A stretch of DNA of 29,291 bases, taken from assembly GCA_002398365.1 (NCBI GenBank), contig DGYK01000008.1, forward strand, positions 1 through 29,291. The letters run 5' to 3'. The notes below the pieces were generated by a model. It did not search any database, had not been told where the DNA came from, and saw nothing but the letters and a program-made list of their open reading frames with translations. Shown here piece after piece: positions 1 through 8,179 of the stretch (its first letter is position 1; every line of letters starts with the position of its first letter). The translations under genes and the position numbers were made by a program. This DNA comes from Flammeovirgaceae bacterium UBA5008 (GTDB lineage Bacteria > Bacteroidota > Bacteroidia > Cytophagales > Cyclobacteriaceae).

Positions 1-86
1 ACAATGGCTGCATCAAAAGAATGAGCAATCCGGTTGAAAGAATGCGGTGGGGAAAAACGATTTTCATACAGGAATGGCTAAAATAA
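1..86 (+). CDS. Possible 3' end of an upstream gene (partial)
   Basis: Reading in frame from base 3, an open frame runs from the window edge to a TAA at 84-86. It encodes about 27 residues ending in the peptide IFIQEWLK. It stops 29 bases before the response-regulator start on the same strand, which fits an upstream operon member such as a sensor protein. Nothing in the short tail identifies a family, and an open frame of this length can occur by chance. Confidence 0.3.
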   Translation, partial: NGCIKRMSNPVERMRWGKTIFIQEWLK

Positions 87-115
87 GTTAATTTTAGCGT
101 TGACAAAAATCAGGT

Positions 116-808
116 ATGGATTCTCTTATCCGATGTATCATTGTAGAAGACGATGCCCTCTCACGCGAGGTGATCGAAGGACTCGTAGAACGTGCCGGCT
201 TTTTAGAATTGCAACAATCGTTTTCCGATCCGGTGAAAGCTGTACAATGGTTATCATCCAACACCACCGATCTGATCTTTCTGGATATGGAAATGCCGGG
301 CATGACGGGTTTGGAGATGCTGCAAACACTTACCCAACAACCGCAGGTAATCGTGATTTCCAGCAAAGCTCAGTATGCCGTAGATGCATTTGATTACTCG
401 ATTACAGCTTACTTATTGAAGCCGGTGCAGGAATATGCCAAGTTTTTGAAGGCGGTGATGAAGGTGAAAGAAAAGATGGAAGTCACGGCAGCACCAGCCG
501 ACCACATCTTTATCAAAGCCGATTCCATGCTCACCAATGTGTCGCTCCATGATATCACCTGGGTGGAGTCTTTTGGCGATTATGTCAAAGTGAATACTGA
601 AAAGAAAGTCTACACAATATATAGTACCCTCAAGGCAGTAGAAGATAAGCTGCCGTCTGCCCAATTCATTCGTGTGCACCGCCAGTTTATAGTTAATCTA
701 AATAAGATTCAGAACATCGAACAGACGAATCTGCAGATCGATAAGAAGATCATCCCCATCGGCACTTCCTTCCGCGAAGCGCTCATGAAACGCATCAGCA
801 CGCTATAA
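116..808 (+). CDS. LytTR-family response regulator
   Basis: This is a 230-aa cytoplasmic response regulator that should be phosphorylated by a histidine kinase and bind DNA through its C-terminal domain. The receiver domain spans about residues 5-120: acidic pocket E11-D12-D13, phospho-acceptor D57 in LIFLDMEMPGMTG, S82 as the switch residue and K102 before a proline. A LytTR domain follows at about 130-230, with the typical WVESFGDYVKV and FIRVHRQFIVN segments. Length is normal for the AlgR/LytR-type family. No cognate full kinase lies in the window. The next gene is an orphan histidine-phosphotransfer-like protein, and a propeller sensor without a kinase domain lies further downstream, so the partner may be split over several genes; that link is inference. 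Confidence 0.93.
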   Translation: MDSLIRCIIVEDDALSREVIEGLVERAGFLELQQSFSDPVKAVQWLSSNTTDLIFLDMEMPGMTGLEMLQTLTQQPQVIVISSKAQYAVDAFDYSITAYLLKPVQEYAKFLKAVMKVKEKMEVTAAPADHIFIKADSMLTNVSLHDITWVESFGDYVKVNTEKKVYTIYSTLKAVEDKLPSAQFIRVHRQFIVNLNKIQNIEQTNLQIDKKIIPIGTSFREALMKRISTL

Positions 809-907
809 TTGGCCAATTCTCGGTTTTTTTAGTCGGGCAAAAACCATTGCTCATCCAGTTCAGGCTTACGTTAATCTAACTTTTCAAATTCGCCTGTCGT
901 GGTGCTT

Positions 908-915
908 TACTTTTG
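908..915 (+). promoter_or_regulatory. Putative Bacteroidota -7 box for the DHp-like gene
   Basis: TACTTTTG matches the Bacteroidota -7 consensus TAnnTTTG exactly and lies 23 bases ahead of the ATG at 939. A good -33 TTTG at the expected distance is not evident, so the call rests on the -7 box alone. Confidence 0.45.
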
Positions 916-938
916 AGTCATCATTTAACCACTACCCC

Positions 939-1310
939 ATGCTGACCATGACCAAGCGCAAAAACCCGATCGAAAAGTTAGAGCTCCACATCACGGAAAT
1001 GGAACTAATGGATCAGGTGGCTGAGCTAACCCGCAAAAATCAGTATTTACAGAAAATGCTGGACACGGCTCATGAAGAGTCGCTGCGCAATAAAAAGCAA
1101 ATCGATGCACTGCGTCATTATAATTCTCATCAGGTTCGATCTGTATTGTCGCGCATCTGGGGAATGGCGTACGTGCTCAAATTCAGCAAGACGATGGAAG
1201 AAGTAAAAGATATGTCGGATATCTTAATTTCAGAGACGCAGGCATTGGATGAGGTGGTGCGCAAAGTAAACAGTAAGTTGATTGACATGGACAATCAAAC
1301 TGAAGCATAA
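939..1310 (+). CDS. Orphan histidine-kinase DHp-like (HisKA) protein without ATPase domain
   Basis: The protein has 123 aa. An N-terminal helical coiled-coil stretch (about residues 12-58, heptad-like L/I/M spacing) leads into a segment resembling the H-box of Bacteroidota HisKA domains, where sequences like SHxVRxxLxRIxG are usual: here YNSHQVRSVLSRIWGM with candidate phospho-histidine H64. A second helix (about 86-112, ending ALDEVVRKVN) resembles the second DHp helix. There is no N, G1 or G2 box, so the protein cannot use ATP by itself. The residue after H64 is Q where kinases normally carry E or D. It may be a phosphotransfer or dimerisation partner for the LytTR regulator just upstream; that is inferred from position and fold resemblance. 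ATG at 948 is an alternative start. Confidence 0.72.
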   Translation: MLTMTKRKNPIEKLELHITEMELMDQVAELTRKNQYLQKMLDTAHEESLRNKKQIDALRHYNSHQVRSVLSRIWGMAYVLKFSKTMEEVKDMSDILISETQALDEVVRKVNSKLIDMDNQTEA

Positions 1311-1380
1311 TTTTTCTGATTAGATAAAATGAAATTGATGGAATGATGCTATCTTCGAGCAGGTTTTAATTTCCCCACCA

Positions 1381-2031
1381 TTGAAAATCGCTTACCTCAA
1401 TAGTTTCTTATTGGTAATAGCGCTTCAGTCGCTAGCACAATCTTCTAATTCAGTTGTAGCTATTACAGCCATCGAGCGCAGGGGCGGTTTGCCACAGTTT
1501 TTAGCGGAGCGCGATGGTAAACTCTTTAGTTTCGCACATTTGGGCGACACCGCATTGGAAAATAAAACCCTGGGCTTGCGTATCAAATTACCTTCTGGCT
1601 ATCGATCGGATAGCTTTGAGGCAATCGTGAAGCCGCAATTCAATGCGTTGGGTTACCGCGTAGTGCAATTTCAATTTATCCGCATTATCTATTTCGATTA
1701 CAACAGTGTTTTGATTCGCAACGATGCCAGCGCAGAGTTGGATAAACTCGCAGAGCTGATGATGACGTATTCGCTGGGTCAAGTGACTGTAACCGTTCAC
1801 ACCGACAGCCGGGGCACCAGTCAATACAACAAACAATTAGCCACCCGCAGAGGCGATGCGATCAAAAAATACTTAACCGATGCCGGAGTAGATGCTAAGT
1901 TGTTAACCATTAAAGTTTCGGGAGAAGAAGAGTTGGTGAAAGATTGCCTCAACGAAAAAGATTGCGATGAACAAACGCACCAACTGAATCGCAGAGCAGA
2001 GTTTAGTTTTAACCCGATGTTACAGAAATGA
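1381..2031 (+). CDS. Exported OmpA-family C-terminal domain protein
   Basis: The start is taken as TTG at 1381 because it gives a clear signal peptide (basic start, hydrophobic core, cut near AQS at residues 19-21) and no ATG lies suitably upstream of the domain. The mature protein has about 75 residues of unrecognised sequence followed by an OmpA-like peptidoglycan-binding domain (about 100-212). Visible family features are IYFDYNS, then HTDSRGTSQYNKQLATRR with D142 and R157 at the diaminopimelate-binding positions, and a closing NRRAEF. It should tether the outer membrane or a periplasmic complex to the cell wall. Its last bases overlap the next gene (ATGA), so it leads an operon of exported proteins ending in the propeller sensor at 3610. 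Confidence 0.85.
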   Translation: MKIAYLNSFLLVIALQSLAQSSNSVVAITAIERRGGLPQFLAERDGKLFSFAHLGDTALENKTLGLRIKLPSGYRSDSFEAIVKPQFNALGYRVVQFQFIRIIYFDYNSVLIRNDASAELDKLAELMMTYSLGQVTVTVHTDSRGTSQYNKQLATRRGDAIKKYLTDAGVDAKLLTIKVSGEEELVKDCLNEKDCDEQTHQLNRRAEFSFNPMLQK

Positions 2032-2633
2032 AAAGTCTACTGTTCATCATGATACTTGTATGTGCATCGTGGAGTGGATTCGCACAGACCGATCCGCCTT
2101 GTCATGCCGAGAAATTCTTTCAGCAAAATCAGGGATGTGAACCTTCTTTACGCGGAGGCAAATGCATTCAACTGGATATTAGTCATTCGTTAGATAAAGA
2201 CGGCAAAGAGTTTATCTACGCGTGGAATTTTGGCGATGGGGTAACCAAGCAAGGTTACCTCACAGAATATTGCTACGAGCACTTTGGCACGTATCAAATC
2301 ACCCTCGACTTACTTGATCCGGTAACGAACTTGGTTATCAAAAATGAATTATCTACGGAGATTACGTTGTTGCCACCCATTGACTACAAAACCGATACAT
2401 TGAAAGGTCCGAGTCCTTTTATTCGTTTTGATCCGGGACTGATGCCGGGCATTAAAGTGAAAGAGATATTCTGGAAGATTGAAGACCAGTATTTTTGTGG
2501 TGAGATGATTCGCATTTCATCACTCAAAGAAGGAGCACATGTAGTAGAAGTGGGAGTGAATGGAGTAAACGCATCCAATCAAGTGTTTATCGGTTGTACG
2601 TTGATCGGAATATTTATCCAAACCAAGCCATGA
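2028..2633 (+). CDS. Secreted PKD-domain protein, function unknown
   Basis: The protein has 201 aa with a typical signal peptide (hydrophobic residues 4-18, cut after GFAQ). The middle carries a PKD-type immunoglobulin fold at about residues 40-115, recognised by YAWNFGDG followed by YEHFGTYQITL. The C-terminal 85 residues are not recognised. Several cysteines (in DPPC, QGC, GKC, EYC, YFC and IGC) suggest disulfides outside the cytoplasm. The start codon overlaps the stop of the OmpA-like gene, and its own stop overlaps the next start, so translation is probably coupled. The role is likely structural or adhesive on the cell surface; no enzyme motif is visible. Confidence 0.8.
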   Translation: MKSLLFIMILVCASWSGFAQTDPPCHAEKFFQQNQGCEPSLRGGKCIQLDISHSLDKDGKEFIYAWNFGDGVTKQGYLTEYCYEHFGTYQITLDLLDPVTNLVIKNELSTEITLLPPIDYKTDTLKGPSPFIRFDPGLMPGIKVKEIFWKIEDQYFCGEMIRISSLKEGAHVVEVGVNGVNASNQVFIGCTLIGIFIQTKP

Positions 2634-3592
2634 GAAAGTTAACCACTCTTATTCTTCTTTTGGTGCCGGTGCTGACACACGCACAACGTGTACCCAACGA
2701 AATTGAAAATCTCGATTACCTGATTACGTACGGTGCGCAAGCTCCGCTTTCATTAGGCGATGACGATCATGTGCAGATTTTATTCTTTAGCATTCCACGC
2801 TCCTACAAGAACCCCATTTACATTCGGGTGTATGATCCGGAAACAGGTGGCACACACGATGAATTGCACGGAGGTGCGAATACACAAACTCGCTTTAGTA
2901 TTTACGGAGGGAAAGAAGCATTCTCTAATAAGGATGCACAAAAAGTAAATCCCAGCGGCCGCTTCGACAGTGGTAATTTGTTGGCTTCGAAAGTCTTTGG
3001 CTCGGATGCCAAGACCGATGCCAACTGGTATTCCTTCGGACCGTTCAATCCGCTGCAAGGAGAGGAGTCCAACGAAATGGATGGGTATGTTTTCAAAGTA
3101 ATCATCGAAGGATTGCAGGGCGATGACGGAAATCAATACCGTTGCTTTTTAAGCGAATTGGCCAACAGCAATCGTGCGATTGAAGGAGCGAATGCCTTTG
3201 CATACGAATACACTTTTAAATTGCCGAAGGCGAAAGGAATTTCTCACATCTATCCCTTCATCGATAAGTCGGTGGTATCGATCACCCAAAACAATTTTGA
3301 TTTTGACAGCGAGGGAAATCTGATGATTTACTCCGTAGCTAAAAATCGTCACCTCGGATTAGTTTCCGGAGACGATGCGTGGGCGAAGAGCAAACACCAG
3401 ATGGCAGATGCCGAAAAGAACACGACTCTCGATATCCAAATTCAGAAAACCAAAGAAGGCGAGAACGCGATGAGTTTGTTTATCACCAACCAATATGACG
3501 AGGCAATTCCTTTCTTCGCCATTCCCATTGGCGGCCCGCCCAAGTACAAATACGATTTGAAGTTGACGATCAAGCCGACTGTCAAGAAATAA
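2630..3592 (+). CDS. Secreted protein of unknown function in the propeller operon
   Basis: ATG at 2630 is chosen because it overlaps the previous stop (ATGA) and begins directly with a signal peptide (MRKLTTLILLLVPVLTHAQ). A 36-base upstream extension in frame would start inside the preceding gene. The mature 300 residues are rich in beta-type sequence, aromatic and acidic residues, with a distinctive early stretch around IYIRVYDPETGG and two IxIGGPPKYKYD-like segments near the end. No catalytic motif, lipobox or secretion-type C-terminal domain was recognised. Tight coupling to the PKD and OmpA-like genes, and a 17-base gap to the propeller sensor, suggest a shared envelope complex. Confidence 0.75.
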   Translation: MRKLTTLILLLVPVLTHAQRVPNEIENLDYLITYGAQAPLSLGDDDHVQILFFSIPRSYKNPIYIRVYDPETGGTHDELHGGANTQTRFSIYGGKEAFSNKDAQKVNPSGRFDSGNLLASKVFGSDAKTDANWYSFGPFNPLQGEESNEMDGYVFKVIIEGLQGDDGNQYRCFLSELANSNRAIEGANAFAYEYTFKLPKAKGISHIYPFIDKSVVSITQNNFDFDSEGNLMIYSVAKNRHLGLVSGDDAWAKSKHQMADAEKNTTLDIQIQKTKEGENAMSLFITNQYDEAIPFFAIPIGGPPKYKYDLKLTIKPTVKK

Positions 3593-3609
3593 TCAGAGCG
3601 AGACGCCTT

Positions 3610-6171
3610 ATGCCTTACGGAGCAGTGCGAATAGAGAAGAGTTTGTTGTTACTGACTTTTCTATTGGCTTCCTTTATTTTACACGCGCAGTCCGATGTAC
3701 GCATTCACAGTTTTACCGAAGAGCAAGGGCTGGCACAAAATTTTGTGTACGATATCCGGCAAGATCATCGCGGCTTTTTGTGGATCAGCACAGGTGCGGG
3801 GGTGTCGCGCTATGATGGACATGAGCTGAAGAATTTCTATCAGCCCGATGGATTGGCCGACAATTTTATTACCGCTTCTTACCTCACGCGCAACAAACAA
3901 TTGGTGTTGGGGCACTACCAGGGAAGCATCAGTATTTTCAATGGCGTTTATTTTCAAAAAGTCTTTGGCGATTCACTCAACAGCGAAATCGTTTCGATTG
4001 ATGAAGATGCAAATGGAAACGTGTGGTGCTTCAGCAAGTCGAAGGGCATGATCATGTTGAATGCGGAATTGAAAAATGCGGTTATTCAATTTCCCGGAGA
4101 GTTGCGGGGTAAAATCGTTTATCAGGCATTGGTGGTCGGATCAAATGTGTGGATGGGTACCAGCGAAGGGTTTTATCTTTTTGAAATCAATAATTCCAAA
4201 TTACTTTTTGTGAACGCTGCTGAAGCGCTTAGCACCATGGAAGTAACGGCTATCGCGCAACAAGGAACAGACTCGGTGCATTGTCTGGCCGGAACAGCGG
4301 ACGGAGAAATGTATCGGCTGAAGCTGGGTAATTCCGTACAGATAGAAAAAACCTATTCGCTGCCACTTCTTTCCGGCAAACGCATTTCATCACTATTGCT
4401 TCCAACTCCCGATGAACTGTGGGTGGGCACTAGCTCGCACAGCATTTATACATTTGCGATTTCCAATGCAGAAGTAAAGTTGCTGCAGAATTTTGAATCG
4501 CAAATCAATTTACACTCGGTCAATAAACTTTATCGCGATCAGTATGGATCGACATGGGTAGGAACTTTAGGCAAGGGAATTCATAAAATAGAACCAAATC
4601 GCTTTTCATATTTGGATCTGGCTTCGTGGGGAGTGACACATGTGCATGGAGCCGCAGCTACCTCATTTGGTTATTGGGTTGCTACGGATGCAGGATTATT
4701 AAAACTTGGGGTGGAGGCTTCCGGAATTCAGCGTATAGAGCGCGAACCACAATTTAGTAAGAAAGAGGTGCTCAGTGTTTTTGCGTTGAATGATCAGTCG
4801 TATTGGATTGGCACCGCACAAGGAATTTACAAATGGAATCAACAAACGTTTACTCCTATAAAACTAGCCGGTGATGATGGCATGCCGGTGCGCGCGCGTT
4901 TCTTCCAGAAAGCTTCCAGCGAATCGGTGTGGGTTTCAGCAATTGGCAATGGCGTGTATGAATTAGATGCAAATGGAAAAGTGTTGCAGCACTTCTCTAC
5001 CACTACCGGTTTTATGCACAATGATATTTTTGCCATTCATGCCGATGCACAACAACGCGTGTGGTTTGGCAGTCAGGGTGCAGGCTTGGCCAGCGTAGAT
5101 AAAAATGGAAACTGGAAACTTTATTCACAACAAAGTATTTTTCCGAGTCGCGATGTCAACGACATCACCCAAGATCCTCATGGAGTCATGTGGATTGCCA
5201 CCGATGGACAAGGATTGTTTCGTTACGAAAAAGATTCATTTCAGCATGTGGTCGTTTCGTCTACTCAACAAGCAGGCTATATTAAAGGAGTGATGGCTGA
5301 TGAAAAAGGACTTTGGTTGAGCTACCGCAATGGCATTACTTATTACAATATCCAAACGAACAAAAGCCGTGCTTTCACTGCAACTGATGGTTTGCTAAAT
5401 AGCGAGACGTACGCGTCCAATATGGTGCCGGGCGCTCATCAGCAGATTTTGTTTTTAAATGAAACGGGGGTCACTTTCTTTCACGATTCAAAGAAACTAG
5501 AAGATGTAACGCTGGTGCCGCAACTTACTGCCATCCGGTTGTTTTTTAATAAGTCGATTCATGCAGAGCCTTCACAAATCCAATCAGCCAATGGAACTTT
5601 TCCTCCGGTGGAATTGCAGTTTGATCAGAATCACTTAACCTTCGATTTCAGTGCCGTGAATCTGAATTATACCGGCACTGTTTTTTACCGCTACCGCGTG
5701 AAAGAGATTGAGCAGGAGTGGGCCCCACCGATCACACAGAATTCAATTACGTATACTTCAATCAATCCCGGCAATTACACCTTGATGGTGCAGGCCAGCA
5801 ACGACCCGCAAAATTGGAGCGACCCGATTTTAGAATATTCATTTACCATTCGCAAGCCTTATTGGCAACAAGCCTGGTTTTATCTCGTGCAGGTAGTCGC
5901 GATCTGTATTTTGTTTGGTGTTACGTATTTCGTGAGCCGCAGCGATCGCACGCGATTATCCGTGTTGCGCATCATGGTGTTTGTCTGTTTATTTATTGTG
6001 TTCGAGTTTCTCCAAAATTGGATCGATCCTTTTACTTCTTCTTATCTGGGACAAGCGCCTATATACCGCACCGCACTCAATCTCATTTTAGCTCTACTAC
6101 TCCTTCCGGTCGAGCGGCTGATTCGCATTTTCTTTACTGGCCATAAGCAACTCCCGCAAGAGTGGGACTAA
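3610..6171 (+). CDS. Two-component-type propeller sensor (reg_prop + Y_Y_Y) lacking a kinase output domain
   Basis: The protein has 853 aa. After a signal sequence (cut near LHAQ, residue 27) come repeated reg_prop-type blades up to about residue 660, such as GFLWISTGAGVSRYDG, STWVGTLGKGIHKIE and GVMWIATDGQGLFRYE. A Y_Y_Y domain follows at about 668-747 (FRYRV-type strand, NPGNYTLMVQASN). This is the sensor layout of hybrid two-component systems and of propeller LytTR kinases. Here, however, the membrane helix at about 753-775 is followed only by two more hydrophobic helices (about 783-803 and 820-840), and the protein ends at QEWD. There is no HisKA, HATPase or DNA-binding domain. It therefore needs a partner for output. 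It is the last gene of the operon starting at 1381. Confidence 0.85.
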   Translation: MPYGAVRIEKSLLLLTFLLASFILHAQSDVRIHSFTEEQGLAQNFVYDIRQDHRGFLWISTGAGVSRYDGHELKNFYQPDGLADNFITASYLTRNKQLVLGHYQGSISIFNGVYFQKVFGDSLNSEIVSIDEDANGNVWCFSKSKGMIMLNAELKNAVIQFPGELRGKIVYQALVVGSNVWMGTSEGFYLFEINNSKLLFVNAAEALSTMEVTAIAQQGTDSVHCLAGTADGEMYRLKLGNSVQIEKTYSLPLLSGKRISSLLLPTPDELWVGTSSHSIYTFAISNAEVKLLQNFESQINLHSVNKLYRDQYGSTWVGTLGKGIHKIEPNRFSYLDLASWGVTHVHGAAATSFGYWVATDAGLLKLGVEASGIQRIEREPQFSKKEVLSVFALNDQSYWIGTAQGIYKWNQQTFTPIKLAGDDGMPVRARFFQKASSESVWVSAIGNGVYELDANGKVLQHFSTTTGFMHNDIFAIHADAQQRVWFGSQGAGLASVDKNGNWKLYSQQSIFPSRDVNDITQDPHGVMWIATDGQGLFRYEKDSFQHVVVSSTQQAGYIKGVMADEKGLWLSYRNGITYYNIQTNKSRAFTATDGLLNSETYASNMVPGAHQQILFLNETGVTFFHDSKKLEDVTLVPQLTAIRLFFNKSIHAEPSQIQSANGTFPPVELQFDQNHLTFDFSAVNLNYTGTVFYRYRVKEIEQEWAPPITQNSITYTSINPGNYTLMVQASNDPQNWSDPILEYSFTIRKPYWQQAWFYLVQVVAICILFGVTYFVSRSDRTRLSVLRIMVFVCLFIVFEFLQNWIDPFTSSYLGQAPIYRTALNLILALLLLPVERLIRIFFTGHKQLPQEWD

Positions 6172-6266
6172 TTGTTTGTCGGGCATAGGTTTGAGTTAAT
6201 CGTTGAACTCCTTTTGTTAATCGAATAAATCCCCTGCCCGGCTAGGCAGCCTGCTATATTCGATAC

Positions 6267-6692
6267 ATGATCGAGAAAATAATCAAATCGTTGCGCGAAG
6301 AGTTGGAGAGTAAGCTGATTATCATTGGCGTTTCTCCTTCAAAAACCAAAAGTGCCGTAGACCTGGCACAGCGTGTGGTGTCGGATACCATTTCGGTAAA
6401 GGCCACACTACCCGAGTTGGCCAATCTCTTTTTGAGTGGAAAGCCTTTTGAGGAGAGTACACTGGTGCAACAAATGATTGAAGAGTATAAATCCAAAATG
6501 GTGACTAAATTGAATATGAATGAAGCAACCGCTAAGTCGGCATCGGCATTTATGATTCAGTTCATCATGGCGCAGTTGGGTCATGCGGTTTCACGCCAAG
6601 ATGGGGCCCTCGAATCATTAAGAAAAGGAAACGGCCCCTTCGATCGATTAAAAAATATCGGTGGAAGTTTTTTGAAGACGATGGTGTTTTGA
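6267..6692 (+). CDS. Small conserved-looking helical protein, function unknown
   Basis: The protein has 141 aa, is predicted cytoplasmic and has no signal peptide or membrane helix. It is mostly amphipathic helix with many Lys, Glu and Ser residues; a Gly-rich bend (RKGNGPFD) precedes a hydrophobic C-terminal tail. No family was recognised with confidence. A TATATTCG sequence at 6255-6262, close to the -7 consensus, ends only 4 bases before the ATG, which would give a leaderless or nearly leaderless transcript. The gene stands alone between the propeller sensor and the ureidoglycolate-lyase-like gene. Confidence 0.7.
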   Translation: MIEKIIKSLREELESKLIIIGVSPSKTKSAVDLAQRVVSDTISVKATLPELANLFLSGKPFEESTLVQQMIEEYKSKMVTKLNMNEATAKSASAFMIQFIMAQLGHAVSRQDGALESLRKGNGPFDRLKNIGGSFLKTMVF

Positions 6693-6776
6693 TTGACTCA
6701 TCAGTTAGCAGCCACCACACACGAAACTTCATATTGCCGTTACTTCCAATTCATATCTGCCCATTACACTTGCGGT

Positions 6777-7427
6777 ATGAACACACCTCCTGATTACCTC
6801 AACCCGGGTTTGCCTGCGGGCTTATCACGCGTAACGATTCCCATCATCGAAGCTACTCCTGATTCCGTCAAAGAATATGGTTGTCTGGTCGATGATCCTT
6901 CTACTTTCAAAATTGAAATTACAAGATGGCCTGCCCAAGGCTGGCGTCCGGTGGATACCGACAGCGGAGACGAAGGCGGTACGAAGGAAGGAATTTTTTC
7001 CAGCGAATGGAGAGGACAATTGTTGTATGGAAGCAATGAAGCAGTAGGAGGTAAATACATTTTAGGATACAGTGACGAGCCGACCACTGCAACGGAAGAG
7101 CAGGAGGGAGACCCGGAGCGAATCTTACTCTGGCATGCCAATTATCATCCCGATGGCGGACAGCTATTTTTCCCGATCGATCAGCGACCATTCTTGGTGC
7201 CGGTAGCTTTGCCCGGAGATGACATTCGTCCGGAAAACTTTGTTTGTTTTTTATGCGATGGCACACAAGGGTTATACATACACGCCAACATTTGGCATGA
7301 AGGCGTATTTGCGATCAACGGCAAGCAACGTTTTCTCGACCGACAAGGCGCAGTGCACGCTCGTGTGTCGGTAGATTTTGCCAGAGAGTTTCAGTGCTTA
7401 CTGGAAATTCCTCTGAAAGGATTGTAA
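6777..7427 (+). CDS. Ureidoglycolate lyase (AllA)-like protein
   Basis: The start is ATG 6777 (216 aa); the frame is open further upstream but without a good start. The central and C-terminal pattern resembles the AllA/ureidoglycolate lyase cupin family: HANYHPDGGQLFFPID (120-135), RPFLVPVALPGDDIRP, IHANIWHEGVF (168-178) and a closing FLDRQG...ARVSVDF (187-201). AllA releases urea from ureidoglycolate to give glyoxylate in allantoin breakdown. No other purine- or allantoin-degradation gene is nearby, so substrate and pathway are uncertain and a related cupin function is possible. The family assignment comes from pattern recall only. An acidic Thr/Glu-rich insertion at about 101-115 may be lineage specific. 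Confidence 0.66.
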   Translation: MNTPPDYLNPGLPAGLSRVTIPIIEATPDSVKEYGCLVDDPSTFKIEITRWPAQGWRPVDTDSGDEGGTKEGIFSSEWRGQLLYGSNEAVGGKYILGYSDEPTTATEEQEGDPERILLWHANYHPDGGQLFFPIDQRPFLVPVALPGDDIRPENFVCFLCDGTQGLYIHANIWHEGVFAINGKQRFLDRQGAVHARVSVDFAREFQCLLEIPLKGL

Positions 7428-7461
7428 TCAATCCTTCATCTACGATTTTTTAATCGTTCGC

Positions 7462-7492
7462 TTTGCTTTGAGTCAATGGGTTGCTAGCTTCG
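7462..7492 (+). promoter_or_regulatory. Bacteroidota-type promoter for the PLD-like gene (near-leaderless)
   Basis: TTTG at 7462-7465 and TAGCTTCG at 7485-7492 are separated by exactly 19 bases, the canonical TTTG-N19-TAnnTTTG layout with one mismatch (C for T). The ATG follows at 7497, only 4 bases past the -7 box, so transcription would begin at or beside the start codon. Confidence 0.6.
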
Positions 7493-7496
7493 GGCA

Positions 7497-8174
7497 ATGG
7501 AAAGAATTATAGCCTACCTGCGCGAGAGCATTGCAGATGAAGTGTTTTCAAAAAATGAAAAGCGATCGCTTCATGCGCTGGTAGAAGAATTAGCACCCGA
7601 TGAACAGCAACTTGCTTTTTTGCGCAGTCAGTTATTTGCCATCGCTAACGAAAAGATCACGAGTACCAATCAGGCTTTTATTCTGGAATGGCTGAAAGCA
7701 GGCGTAAGTGCTTTAACAATTTCTTCTTCAACTCACTCCGAAGTGTATTTCAGTCCGGGAGAAACATGTGGCGATGCGATCGTTCGAAACATCGAGCAAG
7801 CCACCACGAGTTTACGTGTGTGTGTGTTTACCATCAGTGATGATCGCATCACCAAAAGTTTGTTGACCGCTCATCAGCGAGGCGTGAAGATTCAGGTGAT
7901 TACAGATAATGATAAATCGTTGGATCTTGGTTCAGACATCCAGCAGCTTAGACGGGCCGGCATCCCCACACGCATGGATGCTACGCCCAATCACATGCAT
8001 CATAAGTTTATGATTGTTGATAATCGCGCAGTGATTACCGGCAGCTACAACTGGACACGCAGTGCAGCTCGCTTTAATCAGGAGAATATTTTAGTGACAT
8101 GCGAGACTGGCGTGATCAAATCATTTCAGGAAGAATTTGAAAAACTGTGGCAGGAGATGAAACCGATGGAGTGA
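7497..8174 (+). CDS. Single-HKD phospholipase D-like / Nuc-type nuclease
   Basis: The protein has 225 aa and no signal peptide. Residues 1-75 form a helical N-terminal domain of unknown type. Residues about 80-220 are a PLD-like domain with one complete HKD motif, HxKx4Dx6GS: H168, K170, D175 and G182-S183 in HHKFMIVDNRAVITGSYNW. One-HKD proteins of this length usually dimerise to build the active site and act as non-specific nucleases or cardiolipin/phosphodiester hydrolases. The SYNWTRSA segment after the motif is typical of the Nuc/mitoPLD-like subgroup. The stop codon lies 5 bases from the stop of a convergent unknown gene. Substrate is not determined by sequence. Confidence 0.82.
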   Translation: MERIIAYLRESIADEVFSKNEKRSLHALVEELAPDEQQLAFLRSQLFAIANEKITSTNQAFILEWLKAGVSALTISSSTHSEVYFSPGETCGDAIVRNIEQATTSLRVCVFTISDDRITKSLLTAHQRGVKIQVITDNDKSLDLGSDIQQLRRAGIPTRMDATPNHMHHKFMIVDNRAVITGSYNWTRSAARFNQENILVTCETGVIKSFQEEFEKLWQEMKPME

Positions 8175-8179
8175 TTCCA

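Noticed and set aside
5718..6146. 142-aa open frame inside the propeller gene
   Set aside because: Shadow in another frame of the Y_Y_Y and membrane region, whose own frame is clearly protein-like.
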